Assembly (NCBI RefSeq): GCF_002102175.1
Contig: NZ_LQOX01000077.1
Coordinates: forward strand, 1-64,000
Direction: 5' to 3'
From: Mycobacterium gastri
GTDB lineage: Bacteria; Actinomycetota; Actinomycetes; Mycobacteriales; Mycobacteriaceae
DNA length: 64,000 nt
In this document: piece by piece, positions 7,085 to 16,126 of the stretch
How the letters are laid out: every line of letters starts with the position of its first letter
Position numbering within the stretch: position 1 is the stretch's first letter
Program-made: the position numbers and the translations under genes
The notes under the pieces: generated by a model
What the model was told of the DNA's origin: nothing
Databases searched by the model: none
The model's input: the letters and a program-made list of their open reading frames with translations, nothing else

Positions 7085-9600
7085 GGTGGCGGTGTGGGAT
7101 TGTCAGTCGGCGGTGGCGCGGACGGCGGCCCGGGCGCGAGGGTCACGGTGGTGGGCGGACCGACGGGGATGGTGATCCCCGGCGCCACTTCGACGGTGGG
7201 TTGAATGACGGTCTCCGAAGGGGGTGCCGCTGGCGGCGGTGGCGGCGGTGCCGGCACACCGGCGTAGCCGCCTATCTCGGTGGGCTTGGGGAAGCTCTCG
7301 TCCTGAGAGCCCTTCAGCGCCCCGTCCATGGTCGCCTTCCAGATGTCCGATGGCAGACCCGAGCCGTAAACCGCTGCGCCCGAGGCGGTCACCAGCGGCT
7401 CGTCGCCCTTGACCGTCCCGACCCATACGGCGGTGGACAGTGACGGGGTGTAGCCGACCATCCAGGCGTCCTTATTGGCGGTGGTGTCACCCAATTGCAC
7501 CGTGCCGGTCTTGGCGGCCGAAGGCCGGCCGCCGGCCAGGTTGTGGCCGCGTGAATAGCCCGCGATCGGCATCATCGCCGCGGTGACGTTGTCGGCCACG
7601 GCTTTGGGGACGCGCTGCTCGCCGGAGTCGTTCTGGGTGGCGGCGTCGAAGAGGACCTGACCTTCCGCGTTGACCACCTTTTGGACGAAGTGCGGCCGGT
7701 GATAGATGCCCGACGCGGCCAGCGTGGCGTACGCCGTCGCCATATCGATCACCCGGGTTTGGTACTGGCCCAACACAATCCCATTGTTCGGCGGCCCGCC
7801 TTTGCCATCCTCGGACAGCGTGTGGGGTACGCCCGGGAAACTGTCGGCCACACCGGCTTGGTGGGCGGCGTCGGCGACGGCCTGGGGGCCGCCCTTCAGT
7901 TTGAGCATCAGCCGGTAATAGGAGGTGTTCAGCGACATCTTGAGCGCCTCGCCGATGTTGCACGTCCCGCAACCTTCGCCGTCGACATTGGTGATCTTGA
8001 TGCCGTCGACCGTGAGCGGTGAACTGTCGACCTGATACCCCAGCCCGATTCCCTGCTCGAGGGCCGCCACCAACGCGAACACCTTGAACGACGATCCGGT
8101 CTGCAATCCGGCCTGGGCGAAGTCGTAGCCGTTGGCGTTGTCGCCGCCGTAGTAGGCGCGCACGCCTCCGTTATGCGGGTCAATGGACACCACCGCCGCC
8201 CGCATATCGGCATCCTGCCCGTCGAGGTATTTGGCCACCGCCTTTTCGGCCGCCCGCTGGGCCTGCGGATCGATCGTGGTGGTGACTTGCAAACCCTGGG
8301 TGTTCAGGGTCTGCTCATCGATGTTGAACAGCTCCAATAATTCCTTGGTCACCTGTCGTTCGATCAGCCCGTTGGGACCGGTGGTCTGGTTTTCCGCGCT
8401 GGCCTGCTCCGGCGGCACGGTCTTGGGGAACCGCTGTTCGGCGCGGTCCTGAGCGGACAGGGCCTTTGTCTCGACCATGCCGTCGAGCACCCAGTTCCAC
8501 CGCGCGAGTGCGCCTTCCGGGTCGACCGCCGGGTCCAGCGTGGACGGTCGCCTGATCAGCGCCGCCAGCAACGCCCCCTCGGACACGGTGAGCTGCTCGA
8601 CCGGCTTGTCGAAATAGGCCTTCGAAGCCGCCGAGATCCCGTAAGCACCCCGCCCGAAATAGATGATGTTCAAATAAGCCTGGAGTACGTCGTCTTTGGA
8701 CCACTCCCCGGACATCTTGGTCGCGATGACCAATTCCTTGGACTTGCGCAGCAGGCCGCTCCACCCGTGCTGCGCGGAACCGACCAGCGCGTTCTTGACG
8801 TACTGCTGGGTGATCGTGGAACCGCCCTGCAGATCGCCGCCGAACAGGTTGTTCTTCACCGCCCGGGCAAAACCGCTGAACGAGAAGCCGGGGTTCGAGT
8901 AAAAGCCGCGGTCCTCAGCGGCGATGACCGCCTGACGAACGTGCAGCGGAACCTGGCTGAGGTTGACGTCGACGCGATTGCCTTCAGGCGGAACGATTTT
9001 GGCAATTTCAGAGCCATCGCTGGCCAGAATCGTGGAGACCTGGTTGGTCCGGATGTCCCCCGGCCTCGGCACGTCGACGATGAAGTAGGCCATGGTGAAG
9101 GTGGCGATCGGCAACAGGATCATCGCCGCTGCGGCGAAGGCTGCCGACCGCCGCACCCATTTCCAGTTGATCTGCCGGAGCCAGTCGGGTCCCGGCCGGG
9201 CGGACCGTGCGCCCGTCGGCCCGCCCGAGCCGGGTGGGCCAGGCGGCCCCGGTCTACGGGCAGGGCCGCTTAGCCGCTCGTGCCGAGGGCGCGGCTCAGG
9301 ACTGTTCAACGCCGCCTTGACCTGCTCCAGCGGGTCGCGATGCAGGGGCGTCGTCGGCGGATTGTCCAGGGCAGCCCTGACTTCCTCGATCGGGTCCGGG
9401 TGCCGAGACGATCGGTCATCGGTCACCGGCGGAATGATCGTGGTCATTCGATCATCGGGCGGAACCTGGCGGCGCGAGCCCGCCGACGGACGCGCCGCCT
9501 CCGGGCCACCGGGGTTCCCGTGAGGTTGATCCACACCCCCAGTCGCCGATCCACCTGGTGCGTCACTCGACGACTGGTGGTGGCGCCCTTCGCTATTCAC
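7081..9600 (-). CDS. ponA1: Class A penicillin-binding protein PonA1
   Basis: This 839-residue bifunctional enzyme polymerises glycan strands and cross-links peptides. A cytosolic Pro/Gly-rich tail (about 1-150) precedes one membrane helix (about 152-175). The GT51 domain follows, with catalytic Glu in IAAEDRGF (E229) and GGSTITQQYVKN. The transpeptidase domain has SxxK in TGSSFKVF, SLN in MSLNTS and KTG in AAKTGTVQ, then a Pro-rich C-terminus. GTG at 9600 is chosen because it overlaps the upstream stop (GTGAATAG) and matches the VNSEGRHHQSSS start of long PonA1 forms. The cytosolic tail contains a duplicated motif, DPIEEVRAAL and DPLEQVKAAL. In M. tuberculosis this tail is a PknB target; that is family knowledge. 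Confidence 0.95.
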   Translation of the reverse strand: MNSEGRHHQSSSDAPGGSATGGVDQPHGNPGGPEAARPSAGSRRQVPPDDRMTTIIPPVTDDRSSRHPDPIEEVRAALDNPPTTPLHRDPLEQVKAALNSPEPRPRHERLSGPARRPGPPGPPGSGGPTGARSARPGPDWLRQINWKWVRRSAAFAAAAMILLPIATFTMAYFIVDVPRPGDIRTNQVSTILASDGSEIAKIVPPEGNRVDVNLSQVPLHVRQAVIAAEDRGFYSNPGFSFSGFARAVKNNLFGGDLQGGSTITQQYVKNALVGSAQHGWSGLLRKSKELVIATKMSGEWSKDDVLQAYLNIIYFGRGAYGISAASKAYFDKPVEQLTVSEGALLAALIRRPSTLDPAVDPEGALARWNWVLDGMVETKALSAQDRAEQRFPKTVPPEQASAENQTTGPNGLIERQVTKELLELFNIDEQTLNTQGLQVTTTIDPQAQRAAEKAVAKYLDGQDADMRAAVVSIDPHNGGVRAYYGGDNANGYDFAQAGLQTGSSFKVFALVAALEQGIGLGYQVDSSPLTVDGIKITNVDGEGCGTCNIGEALKMSLNTSYYRLMLKLKGGPQAVADAAHQAGVADSFPGVPHTLSEDGKGGPPNNGIVLGQYQTRVIDMATAYATLAASGIYHRPHFVQKVVNAEGQVLFDAATQNDSGEQRVPKAVADNVTAAMMPIAGYSRGHNLAGGRPSAAKTGTVQLGDTTANKDAWMVGYTPSLSTAVWVGTVKGDEPLVTASGAAVYGSGLPSDIWKATMDGALKGSQDESFPKPTEIGGYAGVPAPPPPPPAAPPSETVIQPTVEVAPGITIPVGPPTTVTLAPGPPSAPPPTDNPTPPP

Positions 9601-10033
9601 TGGCCGTGCGGGCGCCGTTGCGCGCCGTCCGCGTTCCAGCCCCCCTGGGAGCCTTCGGGGGTTGCGCAGGGCGTGCTCCGCCCAGCACATACGACTTGAC
9701 CAGATGATTCCAACTGCAGGTCCGGCACACCTCCACAACGTGGACCGCAAACTCGGCGAACCGGGTGGCGAGCATGACCAGCTCCTCGGCGGTCCGCGCC
9801 GATCCCGAGATCGCGCCCAGGTGCTCGCCGAACACCCAGGACACGATCGTCAACTGCTCCTTGCGGCAGATCGGGCAGACCACCCGGCTTGGTTTCCCGT
9901 GAAACTTTGCGGCGCGCAACAGATAGGGATTCGCGTCACAGACCTCGGACACGCCGGTGCGCCCCGAGTACACCTCGGCCAGCAGTGAACGCCGGCGAAG
10001 CGCGTAGTCCACCACCTGTCGCTGCAGTTGCAC
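9593..10033 (-). CDS. DUF5318 family protein (Rv0049-like)
   Basis: This small soluble protein of about 146 residues begins VQLQRQVVDYALRRRSLLAEV. It contains two cysteine pairs, VCPICRKEQ and VCRTCSWNHL, separated by about 50 residues, which look like one zinc site. The C-terminus is a disordered Pro/Arg tail. The GTG start at 10033 is the best available; there is no clear Shine-Dalgarno. It overlaps ponA1 by 8 bases and probably starts the same transcript. Function is unknown; conserved linkage with ponA1 hints at an envelope role. Confidence 0.8.
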   Translation of the reverse strand: MQLQRQVVDYALRRRSLLAEVYSGRTGVSEVCDANPYLLRAAKFHGKPSRVVCPICRKEQLTIVSWVFGEHLGAISGSARTAEELVMLATRFAEFAVHVVEVCRTCSWNHLVKSYVLGGARPAQPPKAPRGAGTRTARNGARTASE

Positions 10034-10172
10034 GCTGACCAGAGTACGTCGCTTTCGCGTCGCGCCGATGCAGCCCGGGCGCGGCCTGGGCAGGAGCGGC
10101 GGCACTCGAACGCGCGTCACAGACACGCAACCGATGCTGTATCGCGTGCCGAGAGGCCGGACTTCTACGATC

Positions 10173-11048
10173 ATGCCCGTGGCGAAATGGCTGGGCACAC
10201 CGCTTGCTCGTGGAGGATCGACGACGACCCGGGCCAAGGACAGCGACCGGCAAGACGCCTGCCAGATTCTTGACGCCGCCCTCAACGACGGCCAGCTCTC
10301 GATGGAAGAGCACCGAGATCGGGTGAGCACCGCCACCAAGGCCGTGACGCTGGGCGACCTGCAGGACCTGATCGCCGATCTGCAGTCCGAGAGTGCGCCC
10401 GCAGAGGTTCCCGCACTCAAGTCGCGGGCGCGGCGCAACGGATTGGCGCTGCTCGCGGCCGCATTCGGGGTGTCGGTGCTGTTGGGTGTCGGCATCGGCT
10501 GGGGTTTGTACGGCAACACCAGCTCACCGCTGGATTTCACGACGGATCCGGGAGCCAAGCCCGACGGCGTCGCGGCCGTGGTGCTGACCCCGCCGAAGCA
10601 GTTGCACTCCCTCGGTGGGCTGACCGGTCTGCTGGAGCAGACGCGCAAAAGGTTCGGCGACACCATGGGGTACCGCTTGGTGATCTATCCGACGTACGCG
10701 GTGCTCGATCGCAAGGACCCGGCCGACGACCGAAGGGTGCTTAGTTACACCTATCGCGGCGGCTGGGGCGATCCGACCAGCTCCGCTAAGAGCGGTAGCG
10801 ATGGGGCCCTGGTCGATCTGGGCAAGTTCGACGTGAAGGCGACGGTGGGGATCATGCGGGGGGCCGCGGAAACGTTGGGCATGAAGCAGTCCGATGTCAC
10901 CAACATGTACCTGGTCATCGATCCGGCCGAAGACCCGACCGCGCCCGGGGAGCTATCGCTGTCGGTGTATGTTTCCAGCGACTACGGCAGCGGCTATCTC
11001 GTCTTTGCCGGCGACGGCACCCTCAAACAGGTCAGTTACCCGTCGTAG
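10173..11048 (+). CDS. DUF1707 membrane protein (Rv0048c-like)
   Basis: The 291-residue protein has an N-terminal DUF1707 domain (about 18-75; RAKDSDRQDACQILDAALNDGQLS and EHRDRVSTATKAVTLGDLQDLIADLQ). One membrane helix follows (about 92-113, LALLAAAFGVSVLLGVGIGWGL) and then an extracytoplasmic domain of about 175 residues with no motif I recognise. GTG at 10179 is an alternative start. It is divergent from the DUF5318-ponA1 run, sharing the 10034-10172 promoter region. Function is unknown. Confidence 0.85.
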   Translation: MPVAKWLGTPLARGGSTTTRAKDSDRQDACQILDAALNDGQLSMEEHRDRVSTATKAVTLGDLQDLIADLQSESAPAEVPALKSRARRNGLALLAAAFGVSVLLGVGIGWGLYGNTSSPLDFTTDPGAKPDGVAAVVLTPPKQLHSLGGLTGLLEQTRKRFGDTMGYRLVIYPTYAVLDRKDPADDRRVLSYTYRGGWGDPTSSAKSGSDGALVDLGKFDVKATVGIMRGAAETLGMKQSDVTNMYLVIDPAEDPTAPGELSLSVYVSSDYGSGYLVFAGDGTLKQVSYPS

Positions 11049-11127
11049 CGAAGCCGCCGCGCGACGCGCGCGCGTCGCTCACACGTGACGAACAACTCAC
11101 CAACGACGCGTGGTGTTGTGGCAAATA

Positions 11128-11140
11128 TATCGAAACGATA
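11128..11140. promoter_or_regulatory. Inverted repeat, probable PadR operator
   Basis: TATCG-AAA-CGATA is a perfect 5-3-5 inverted repeat 76 bases before the padR start codon. PadR regulators commonly bind such short AT-bearing palindromes in their own promoters, so autoregulation is likely. Binding is inferred, not shown. Confidence 0.55.
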
Positions 11141-11216
11141 CGATGACGCGAGGCGTCGAACCGCTAACTAGTTCACGCAACCGGCCATACAACAGCCATA
11201 CAAAGGGGGTGACCCG

Positions 11217-11759
11217 ATGCTGGAACTTGCCATTCTGGGCCTTCTGATCGAGTCGCCCATGCACGGCTACGAGTTGCGTAAACGGCTGACCGGTTTGCTC
11301 GGCGCGTTTCGAGCATTCTCGTACGGCTCGCTGTATCCGGCGCTGCGGCGGATGCAGGCCGAGGGGCTGATCGCGGAGAACGCCGCGCCGGCGGGCACGC
11401 CGGTGCGGCGCGCGCGCCGGGTCTACCAGCTGACCGACGAGGGCCGGCGACGGTTTGCCGAACTGGTCGCCGACACCGGCCCGCACAACTACACCGACGA
11501 CGGCTTCGGGGTGCACCTCGCGTTCTTCAACCGCACTCCGGCCGAGGCGCGAATGCGCATCCTGGAAGGCCGTCGCCGCCAGGTCGAAGAACGCCGCGAA
11601 GGCCTGCGCGAAGCGGTGGCACGGGCCAGCAACTCGTTGGACCGCTATACCCGGCAACTGCACCAACTCGGGCTCGAGTCCAGCGAGCGCGAGGTCAAGT
11701 GGCTCAACGAGCTCATCGCCGCAGAACGGGCAGCGCCCAATCACGCCGAACAGACGTGA
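11217..11759 (+). CDS. PadR family transcriptional regulator (Rv0047c-like)
   Basis: The 180-residue protein has an N-terminal winged helix typical of PadR (MLELAILGLLIESPMHGYELRKRL; GSLYPALRRMQAEGLI; RRVYQLTDEGRRRFAEL). The C-terminal part (about 110-175) is a helical, charged dimerisation arm. The ATG is preceded by AAGGGGGTGA, a strong ribosome binding site. It lies 71 bases upstream of ino1 in the same direction, so it may control or be co-transcribed with inositol-phosphate synthesis. Its ligand is unknown. Confidence 0.92.
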   Translation: MLELAILGLLIESPMHGYELRKRLTGLLGAFRAFSYGSLYPALRRMQAEGLIAENAAPAGTPVRRARRVYQLTDEGRRRFAELVADTGPHNYTDDGFGVHLAFFNRTPAEARMRILEGRRRQVEERREGLREAVARASNSLDRYTRQLHQLGLESSEREVKWLNELIAAERAAPNHAEQT

Positions 11760-11830
11760 ACTCTGCACAACAGCCCTGCACAACGACACAAAACACTGCC
11801 GGAAAGCTATGAGGTTAGGAGAACGCCCGA

Positions 11831-12940
11831 ATGAGTGAGTACAAGCCGTTAGGGGCGCCGGAGGCGCAGCCTGAGGTACGGGTCGCCATCGTCGGCGTCG
11901 GCAACTGCGCGTCCTCGCTGGTCCAGGGCGTCGAGTACTACCACAACGCCGACGACTCCTCGACGGTGCCGGGGCTGATGCACGTGCGGTTCGGCCCGTA
12001 TCACGTCCGCGACGTCAAGTTCGTCGCGGCGTTCGATGTGGACGCCAAGAAGGTCGGCTTCGACCTGTCGGACGCGATCTTCGCCTCGGAGAACAACACC
12101 ATCAAGATCGCCGACGTGGCGCCCACCAACGTCGTGGTCCAGCGTGGCCCGACGTTGGACGGCATCGGCAAGTACTACGCCGACACCATCGAGCTGTCCG
12201 ACGCCGAGCCCGTTGACGTGGTTCAGGTGCTGCGGGACACCAAGGTCGACGTGCTGGTCTCCTACCTCCCGGTGGGTTCGGAAGAAGCCGACAAGTTCTA
12301 CGCCCAGTGCGCCATCGACGCCGGGGTGGCGTTCGTCAATGCGCTGCCGGTGTTCATCGCCTCCGACCCGGTGTGGGCCAAGAAGTTCGCCGACGCCGGA
12401 GTGCCGATCGTCGGTGACGACATCAAGAGCCAGGTCGGGGCGACGATCACGCACCGGGTGCTGGCCAAGTTGTTCGAGGACCGCGGTGTGCAGCTGGACC
12501 GCACCATGCAGCTCAACGTGGGCGGCAACATGGACTTCCTCAACATGCTCGAACGGGAACGGCTGGAATCGAAGAAGATCTCCAAGACGCAGGCGGTCAC
12601 CTCCAACCTGCAGCGCGAGTTCAAGACCAAGGATGTGCACATCGGCCCGTCCGACCATGTCGGCTGGCTCGACGACCGCAAATGGGCCTACGTGCGCCTG
12701 GAAGGGCGTGCCTTCGGTGACGTGCCGCTGAACCTGGAATACAAGCTCGAGGTGTGGGATTCGCCGAACTCGGCCGGCGTCATCATCGACGCGGTGCGCG
12801 CGGCGAAGATCGCCAAGGACCGCGGCGTCGGCGGACCGGTGATCCCGGCATCGGCCTACCTGATGAAGAGCCCGCCGCAGCAGTTGCCGGACGACATTGC
12901 GCGCGCGCAACTCGAAGAGTTCATCATCGGGTCCGACTAA
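11831..12940 (+). CDS. ino1: Inositol-1-phosphate synthase
   Basis: The 369-residue enzyme converts glucose-6-phosphate to myo-inositol-1-phosphate with NAD as internal cofactor. This feeds phosphatidylinositol, PIMs, LAM and mycothiol. The NAD-binding motif [20 protein letters not shown] is at about residues 18-37. The family active-site block is present ([34 protein letters not shown], and [19 protein letters not shown]). A TTAGGAGAA Shine-Dalgarno supports the start. The stop is followed directly by AAAAGcgtCTTTT, a short hairpin. Confidence 0.97.
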   Translation: MSEYKPLGAPEAQPEVRVAIVGVGNCASSLVQGVEYYHNADDSSTVPGLMHVRFGPYHVRDVKFVAAFDVDAKKVGFDLSDAIFASENNTIKIADVAPTNVVVQRGPTLDGIGKYYADTIELSDAEPVDVVQVLRDTKVDVLVSYLPVGSEEADKFYAQCAIDAGVAFVNALPVFIASDPVWAKKFADAGVPIVGDDIKSQVGATITHRVLAKLFEDRGVQLDRTMQLNVGGNMDFLNMLERERLESKKISKTQAVTSNLQREFKTKDVHIGPSDHVGWLDDRKWAYVRLEGRAFGDVPLNLEYKLEVWDSPNSAGVIIDAVRAAKIAKDRGVGGPVIPASAYLMKSPPQQLPDDIARAQLEEFIIGSD

Positions 12941-13462
12941 AAGCGTCTTTTCGCCGCCGGGCCTGCCTCACACGTGAATGCGGGTTGCCGACGGCAACCA
13001 GGTCCTCGCCAGAACGACCATGCCCCGCATCGTCCCTAAGAGCGGTCGTGGGGCTGCGCCCCGGTGTGCGGAGATGAAAATCGCGTACTGACGCGGTTGG
13101 GTCGGCGGCTGATGGCGCCGAGTGTGCAACGCTGACGACGCTGCGGCGGAGTGACATCCGACTCGGTGAGCACGTGAGACATCCGGCTAACACCTGCCAT
13201 CACAAGGGGTTTGAGCGACGGTGTGGTATCGACGTGCTGAAACAGAGCCCAGGTGTGCGTGGCATTCAACGCTGCGCAAGCGGACATCGTTGACCAGCAG
13301 CATTCGTGATCACCATGAATTTCCGAGTGAGAGCTAGAAAGCGGCCTGCGGCACCGCATTCCCGTAGACCAGAAGCGCGATGGTGCCCGCCACTCCCCGA
13401 TGACAAAGCGATCCCCCGTGACGCTCGCATGACGCTCGGGCAGGACTCGTAGAGTCGGAGCC
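12941..13462. other. Intergenic region between ino1 and the hydrolase gene
   Basis: No gene is supported in these 522 bases; open frames on the minus strand lack family features and run into antisense of the next gene. Just after ino1 there is AAAAGcgtCTTTT, and near 13050-13062 GGGGC-TGC-GCCCC; both could be weak hairpins. The right end holds the promoter of the hydrolase gene. Confidence 0.55.
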
Positions 13463-14377
13463 GTGACCGAGATTTCCGACGACGAACTGGCCGGACTCTC
13501 CGAATTCGATCTGCTGGCCGAAAACGCCGAGCAGGCCGGTGCTACCGGCCCGCTGCCGGAAGTAGAGCGGGTGGAAGCCGACACCGCCGCGGGCAGAATC
13601 AGCGCGCTGCGCTGGGGCGGCTCGGCGCCGCGAGTGGTCTTCCTCCACGGCGGCGGCCAGAATGCCCACACCTGGGACACCGTGATCGTCGGCCTTGGCG
13701 AGCCGGCGCTGGCGGTAGATCTGCCGGGGCACGGTCATTCCGGTTGGCGCGAGGACGGCGAGTACTCGCCGCAGCACAATGCCGACGCCCTGGCCCCGGT
13801 GCTGCGGGAGCTGGCACCGGCGGCCGAATTCGTCGTCGGGATGTCGCTGGGCGGGCTCACCGCGATCCGGCTGGGCGCGGTCGCCCCCGAGCTCGTCGAC
13901 GAGCTCGTCGTCATCGACGTCACCCCGTCGGCGCTGCAGCGACACGCCGAAATGACCGCCGACCAGCGCGGCACGGTGGCGCTGATGCACGGTGAGCGAG
14001 AATTTCCCAGCTTCCAGGCGATGCTGGACCTGACCATCGCCGCGGCGCCGCATCGCGAGGTGAAGGCGTTGCGCCGCGGCGTGTTCCACAACTCCCGTCG
14101 ACTCGACAACGGCAACTGGACCTGGCGCTACGACGCCATCCGCAGCTTCCCGGACTTCGCCAGTTTGTGGGATGACGTCGACGCGTTGTCGGCACCGATC
14201 ACCCTCGTGCGCGGCGGTAAGTCGGGCTTTGTCACCGACGAAGATGTTGCCGAATTAAGCAGGCGTGCAACGCATTTTCGTGGTGCGCACATCGTTCCGG
14301 ATTCGGGCCACTCGGTGCAAAGCGACCAACCGCGCGCGCTGGTCGACATCCTGCGCGGAGTGTTCGGCAGACGCTGA
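13463..14377 (+). CDS. Alpha/beta hydrolase, probable esterase (Rv0045c-like)
   Basis: The 304-residue protein has the alpha/beta-hydrolase layout: oxyanion region VVFLHGGGQNAHTW, AVDLPGHGHS, nucleophile elbow GMSLGG with Ser128, and a late His in PDSGHSVQSD. The acid is probably the Asp in VVIDVTPS. A helical cap lies between about 155 and 225. The M. tuberculosis homologue is a short-chain ester hydrolase; natural substrates are unknown. The GTG start follows GTCGGAGCC. The next gene, an LLM oxidoreductase, follows after 36 bases. Confidence 0.9.
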   Translation: MTEISDDELAGLSEFDLLAENAEQAGATGPLPEVERVEADTAAGRISALRWGGSAPRVVFLHGGGQNAHTWDTVIVGLGEPALAVDLPGHGHSGWREDGEYSPQHNADALAPVLRELAPAAEFVVGMSLGGLTAIRLGAVAPELVDELVVIDVTPSALQRHAEMTADQRGTVALMHGEREFPSFQAMLDLTIAAAPHREVKALRRGVFHNSRRLDNGNWTWRYDAIRSFPDFASLWDDVDALSAPITLVRGGKSGFVTDEDVAELSRRATHFRGAHIVPDSGHSVQSDQPRALVDILRGVFGRR

Positions 14378-14413
14378 GCGTGCTGCCCAGGGCGCCGGGC
14401 CTACCGTGGTCGT

Positions 14414-15202
14414 ATGACCTCAGCCGCGCATCCCGAGCTTCCCATCCGCATCGGCGTGCAGCTCCAGCCGCAGCACGCCCCGCACTACGGCCACATCCGC
14501 GACGCCGTCCGCCGCTGCGAGGACATCGGCGTCGACATCGCCTTCAACTGGGACCACTTCTTCCCGCTCTACGGCGATCCCGACGGTGCGCACTTCGAAT
14601 GCTGGACCATGCTCGGAGCGTGGGCCGAGCAGACGTCGCGCATCCAGATCGGCGCCCTGGTGACCTGCAACTCCTATCGCAATCCGGAGCTGCTGGCCGA
14701 CATGGCCCGTACCGTCGATCACATTTCGGATGGCCGCCTCGTGCTGGGCATCGGTTCGGGCTGGAAGCAAAAGGACTACGACGAATACGGCTACGAATTC
14801 GGCACCGCCGGCAGTCGCCTCGACGATCTGGCCGCCGCGCTCCCGCGAATCAAGGCCCGACTCGCGAAACTGAATCCACCGCCCACCCGTGATATTCCGG
14901 TGCTGATCGGCGGCGGCGGCGAACGCAAGACGCTGCGACTGGTGGCCGAACACGCCGACATGTGGCACAGCTTCACCGCCGCCGACGAGTTCGGGGCCAA
15001 GGCCGCGGTATTGAACCGGCACTGCGCCGATGTCGGCCGGGATCCGGCCGCGATCGAACGCTCGGCCTCGGTAACGGGCGGGATCGCTGACGCCGAAGCC
15101 CTCACCCGGCTTGGGGTCACGCTGCTGACGGTCGGCTGCGACGGTCCCGATTACGACCTCACCGCCGCTGAAGCGCTCTGCAGATGGCGTGACAGTCGGT
15201 AG
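14414..15202 (+). CDS. LLM-class (F420-dependent type) oxidoreductase (Rv0044c-like)
   Basis: The 262-residue protein is a luciferase-like TIM barrel. The N-terminus (RIGVQLQPQ...DIGVDIAFNWDHFFP), RIQIGALVTCNSYRNPELLADMARTVDHIS and GRLVLGIGSGWKQKDYDEYG are diagnostic for the mycobacterial F420 subfamily. The segment IPVLIGGGGERKTLRLVAEHADMWH closes the cofactor pocket. Substrate is unknown. It follows the hydrolase gene closely and may be co-transcribed. Confidence 0.92.
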   Translation: MTSAAHPELPIRIGVQLQPQHAPHYGHIRDAVRRCEDIGVDIAFNWDHFFPLYGDPDGAHFECWTMLGAWAEQTSRIQIGALVTCNSYRNPELLADMARTVDHISDGRLVLGIGSGWKQKDYDEYGYEFGTAGSRLDDLAAALPRIKARLAKLNPPPTRDIPVLIGGGGERKTLRLVAEHADMWHSFTAADEFGAKAAVLNRHCADVGRDPAAIERSASVTGGIADAEALTRLGVTLLTVGCDGPDYDLTAAEALCRWRDSR

Positions 15203-15322
15203 TTTGCGTTTGCGTCGATTTCTGCGCCAAACACCCGAACGCGCGCAGCCAGTCATGAGAAACTTGCCAGCGCCGATAGCCGCAGCGGCTGAAAAAGACT
15301 CGACGGAACTCGACGGATAGTG

Positions 15323-16087
15323 ATGCCTAAGAAATATGGGATCAAGGAAAAAGACCAGGTCGTTTCCCACATCCTCGACCTGATTCTGACTGGCAAACTG
15401 CGCAGCGGCGACCGTGTCGACCGTAATGAAATCGCGCAGGGCTTGGGGGTCAGCCGCGTCCCGATACAAGAGGCGCTGGTGCAACTCGAACACGACGGCG
15501 TCGTGTCGACTCGCTACCACCGCGGGGCGTTCATCGAGCGGTTCGACGAAGCCACCGTCCTCGAACATCACGAGCTCGACGGCCTGCTCAACGGCATTGC
15601 TTCGGCACGAGCCGCGGCCAACCCCACACCGCGGATCTTGGGCCAGCTCGACGCGCTGATGCGCTCGTTGCACACGTCGAAGGAACCGCGGACTTTCTCC
15701 GAAGTCGCGCACGAATACCGTCGAACGGTCAACGACGAGTACGCGGGGCCGCGGCTGCACGCCAGCATCCGTGCCTCGCAAAACCTGATTCCCCGCGTTT
15801 TTTGGCTGACCTACCAGAACGGCCGCGACGACATGCTGTCGTTCTACGAAGACGAGCATTCCGCAATACATCGGCGTGATCCGGAAGCCGCGCGGGCCGC
15901 ATGTATCGGACGCTCCCAGCTGATGGCTCATACGATGCTGGCCGAACTATTCCGCCGCGGAGTCTTCACGCCGCACGGCGGGATCGCGCCGGACCAGGTT
16001 CCGGTACGCCTCACGGCCATGGCTCCGGAGCCATCGGCCGTCGGCGTTCTGGCCGGCCCTCTCGAACCGTCGTCGATCGTGCTCTGA
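15323..16087 (+). CDS. GntR family transcriptional regulator, FCD type (Rv0043c-like)
   Basis: The 254-residue protein has an N-terminal GntR winged helix (about 10-75; [34 protein letters not shown]) and an all-helical FCD-like ligand domain (about 85-225). It could start one codon earlier at a GTG. It lies directly upstream of the amino-acid ABC transporter in the same direction, with 39 bases between, which suggests control of that uptake system by an acidic or amino-acid-derived ligand. Confidence 0.9.
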   Translation: MPKKYGIKEKDQVVSHILDLILTGKLRSGDRVDRNEIAQGLGVSRVPIQEALVQLEHDGVVSTRYHRGAFIERFDEATVLEHHELDGLLNGIASARAAANPTPRILGQLDALMRSLHTSKEPRTFSEVAHEYRRTVNDEYAGPRLHASIRASQNLIPRVFWLTYQNGRDDMLSFYEDEHSAIHRRDPEAARAACIGRSQLMAHTMLAELFRRGVFTPHGGIAPDQVPVRLTAMAPEPSAVGVLAGPLEPSSIVL

Positions 16088-16126
16088 GCGGCGCGCGCCA
16101 TCCGGTCGGCCGATACGGTGGCGGTG

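Noticed and set aside
11849-12910. 353-residue minus-strand ORF across ino1
   Set aside because: Mirror frame of a high-GC gene; ino1 on the plus strand is unambiguous.
14420-15931. 503-residue minus-strand ORF
   Set aside because: Runs antisense through both the LLM oxidoreductase and the GntR gene, so it cannot be a single real gene.
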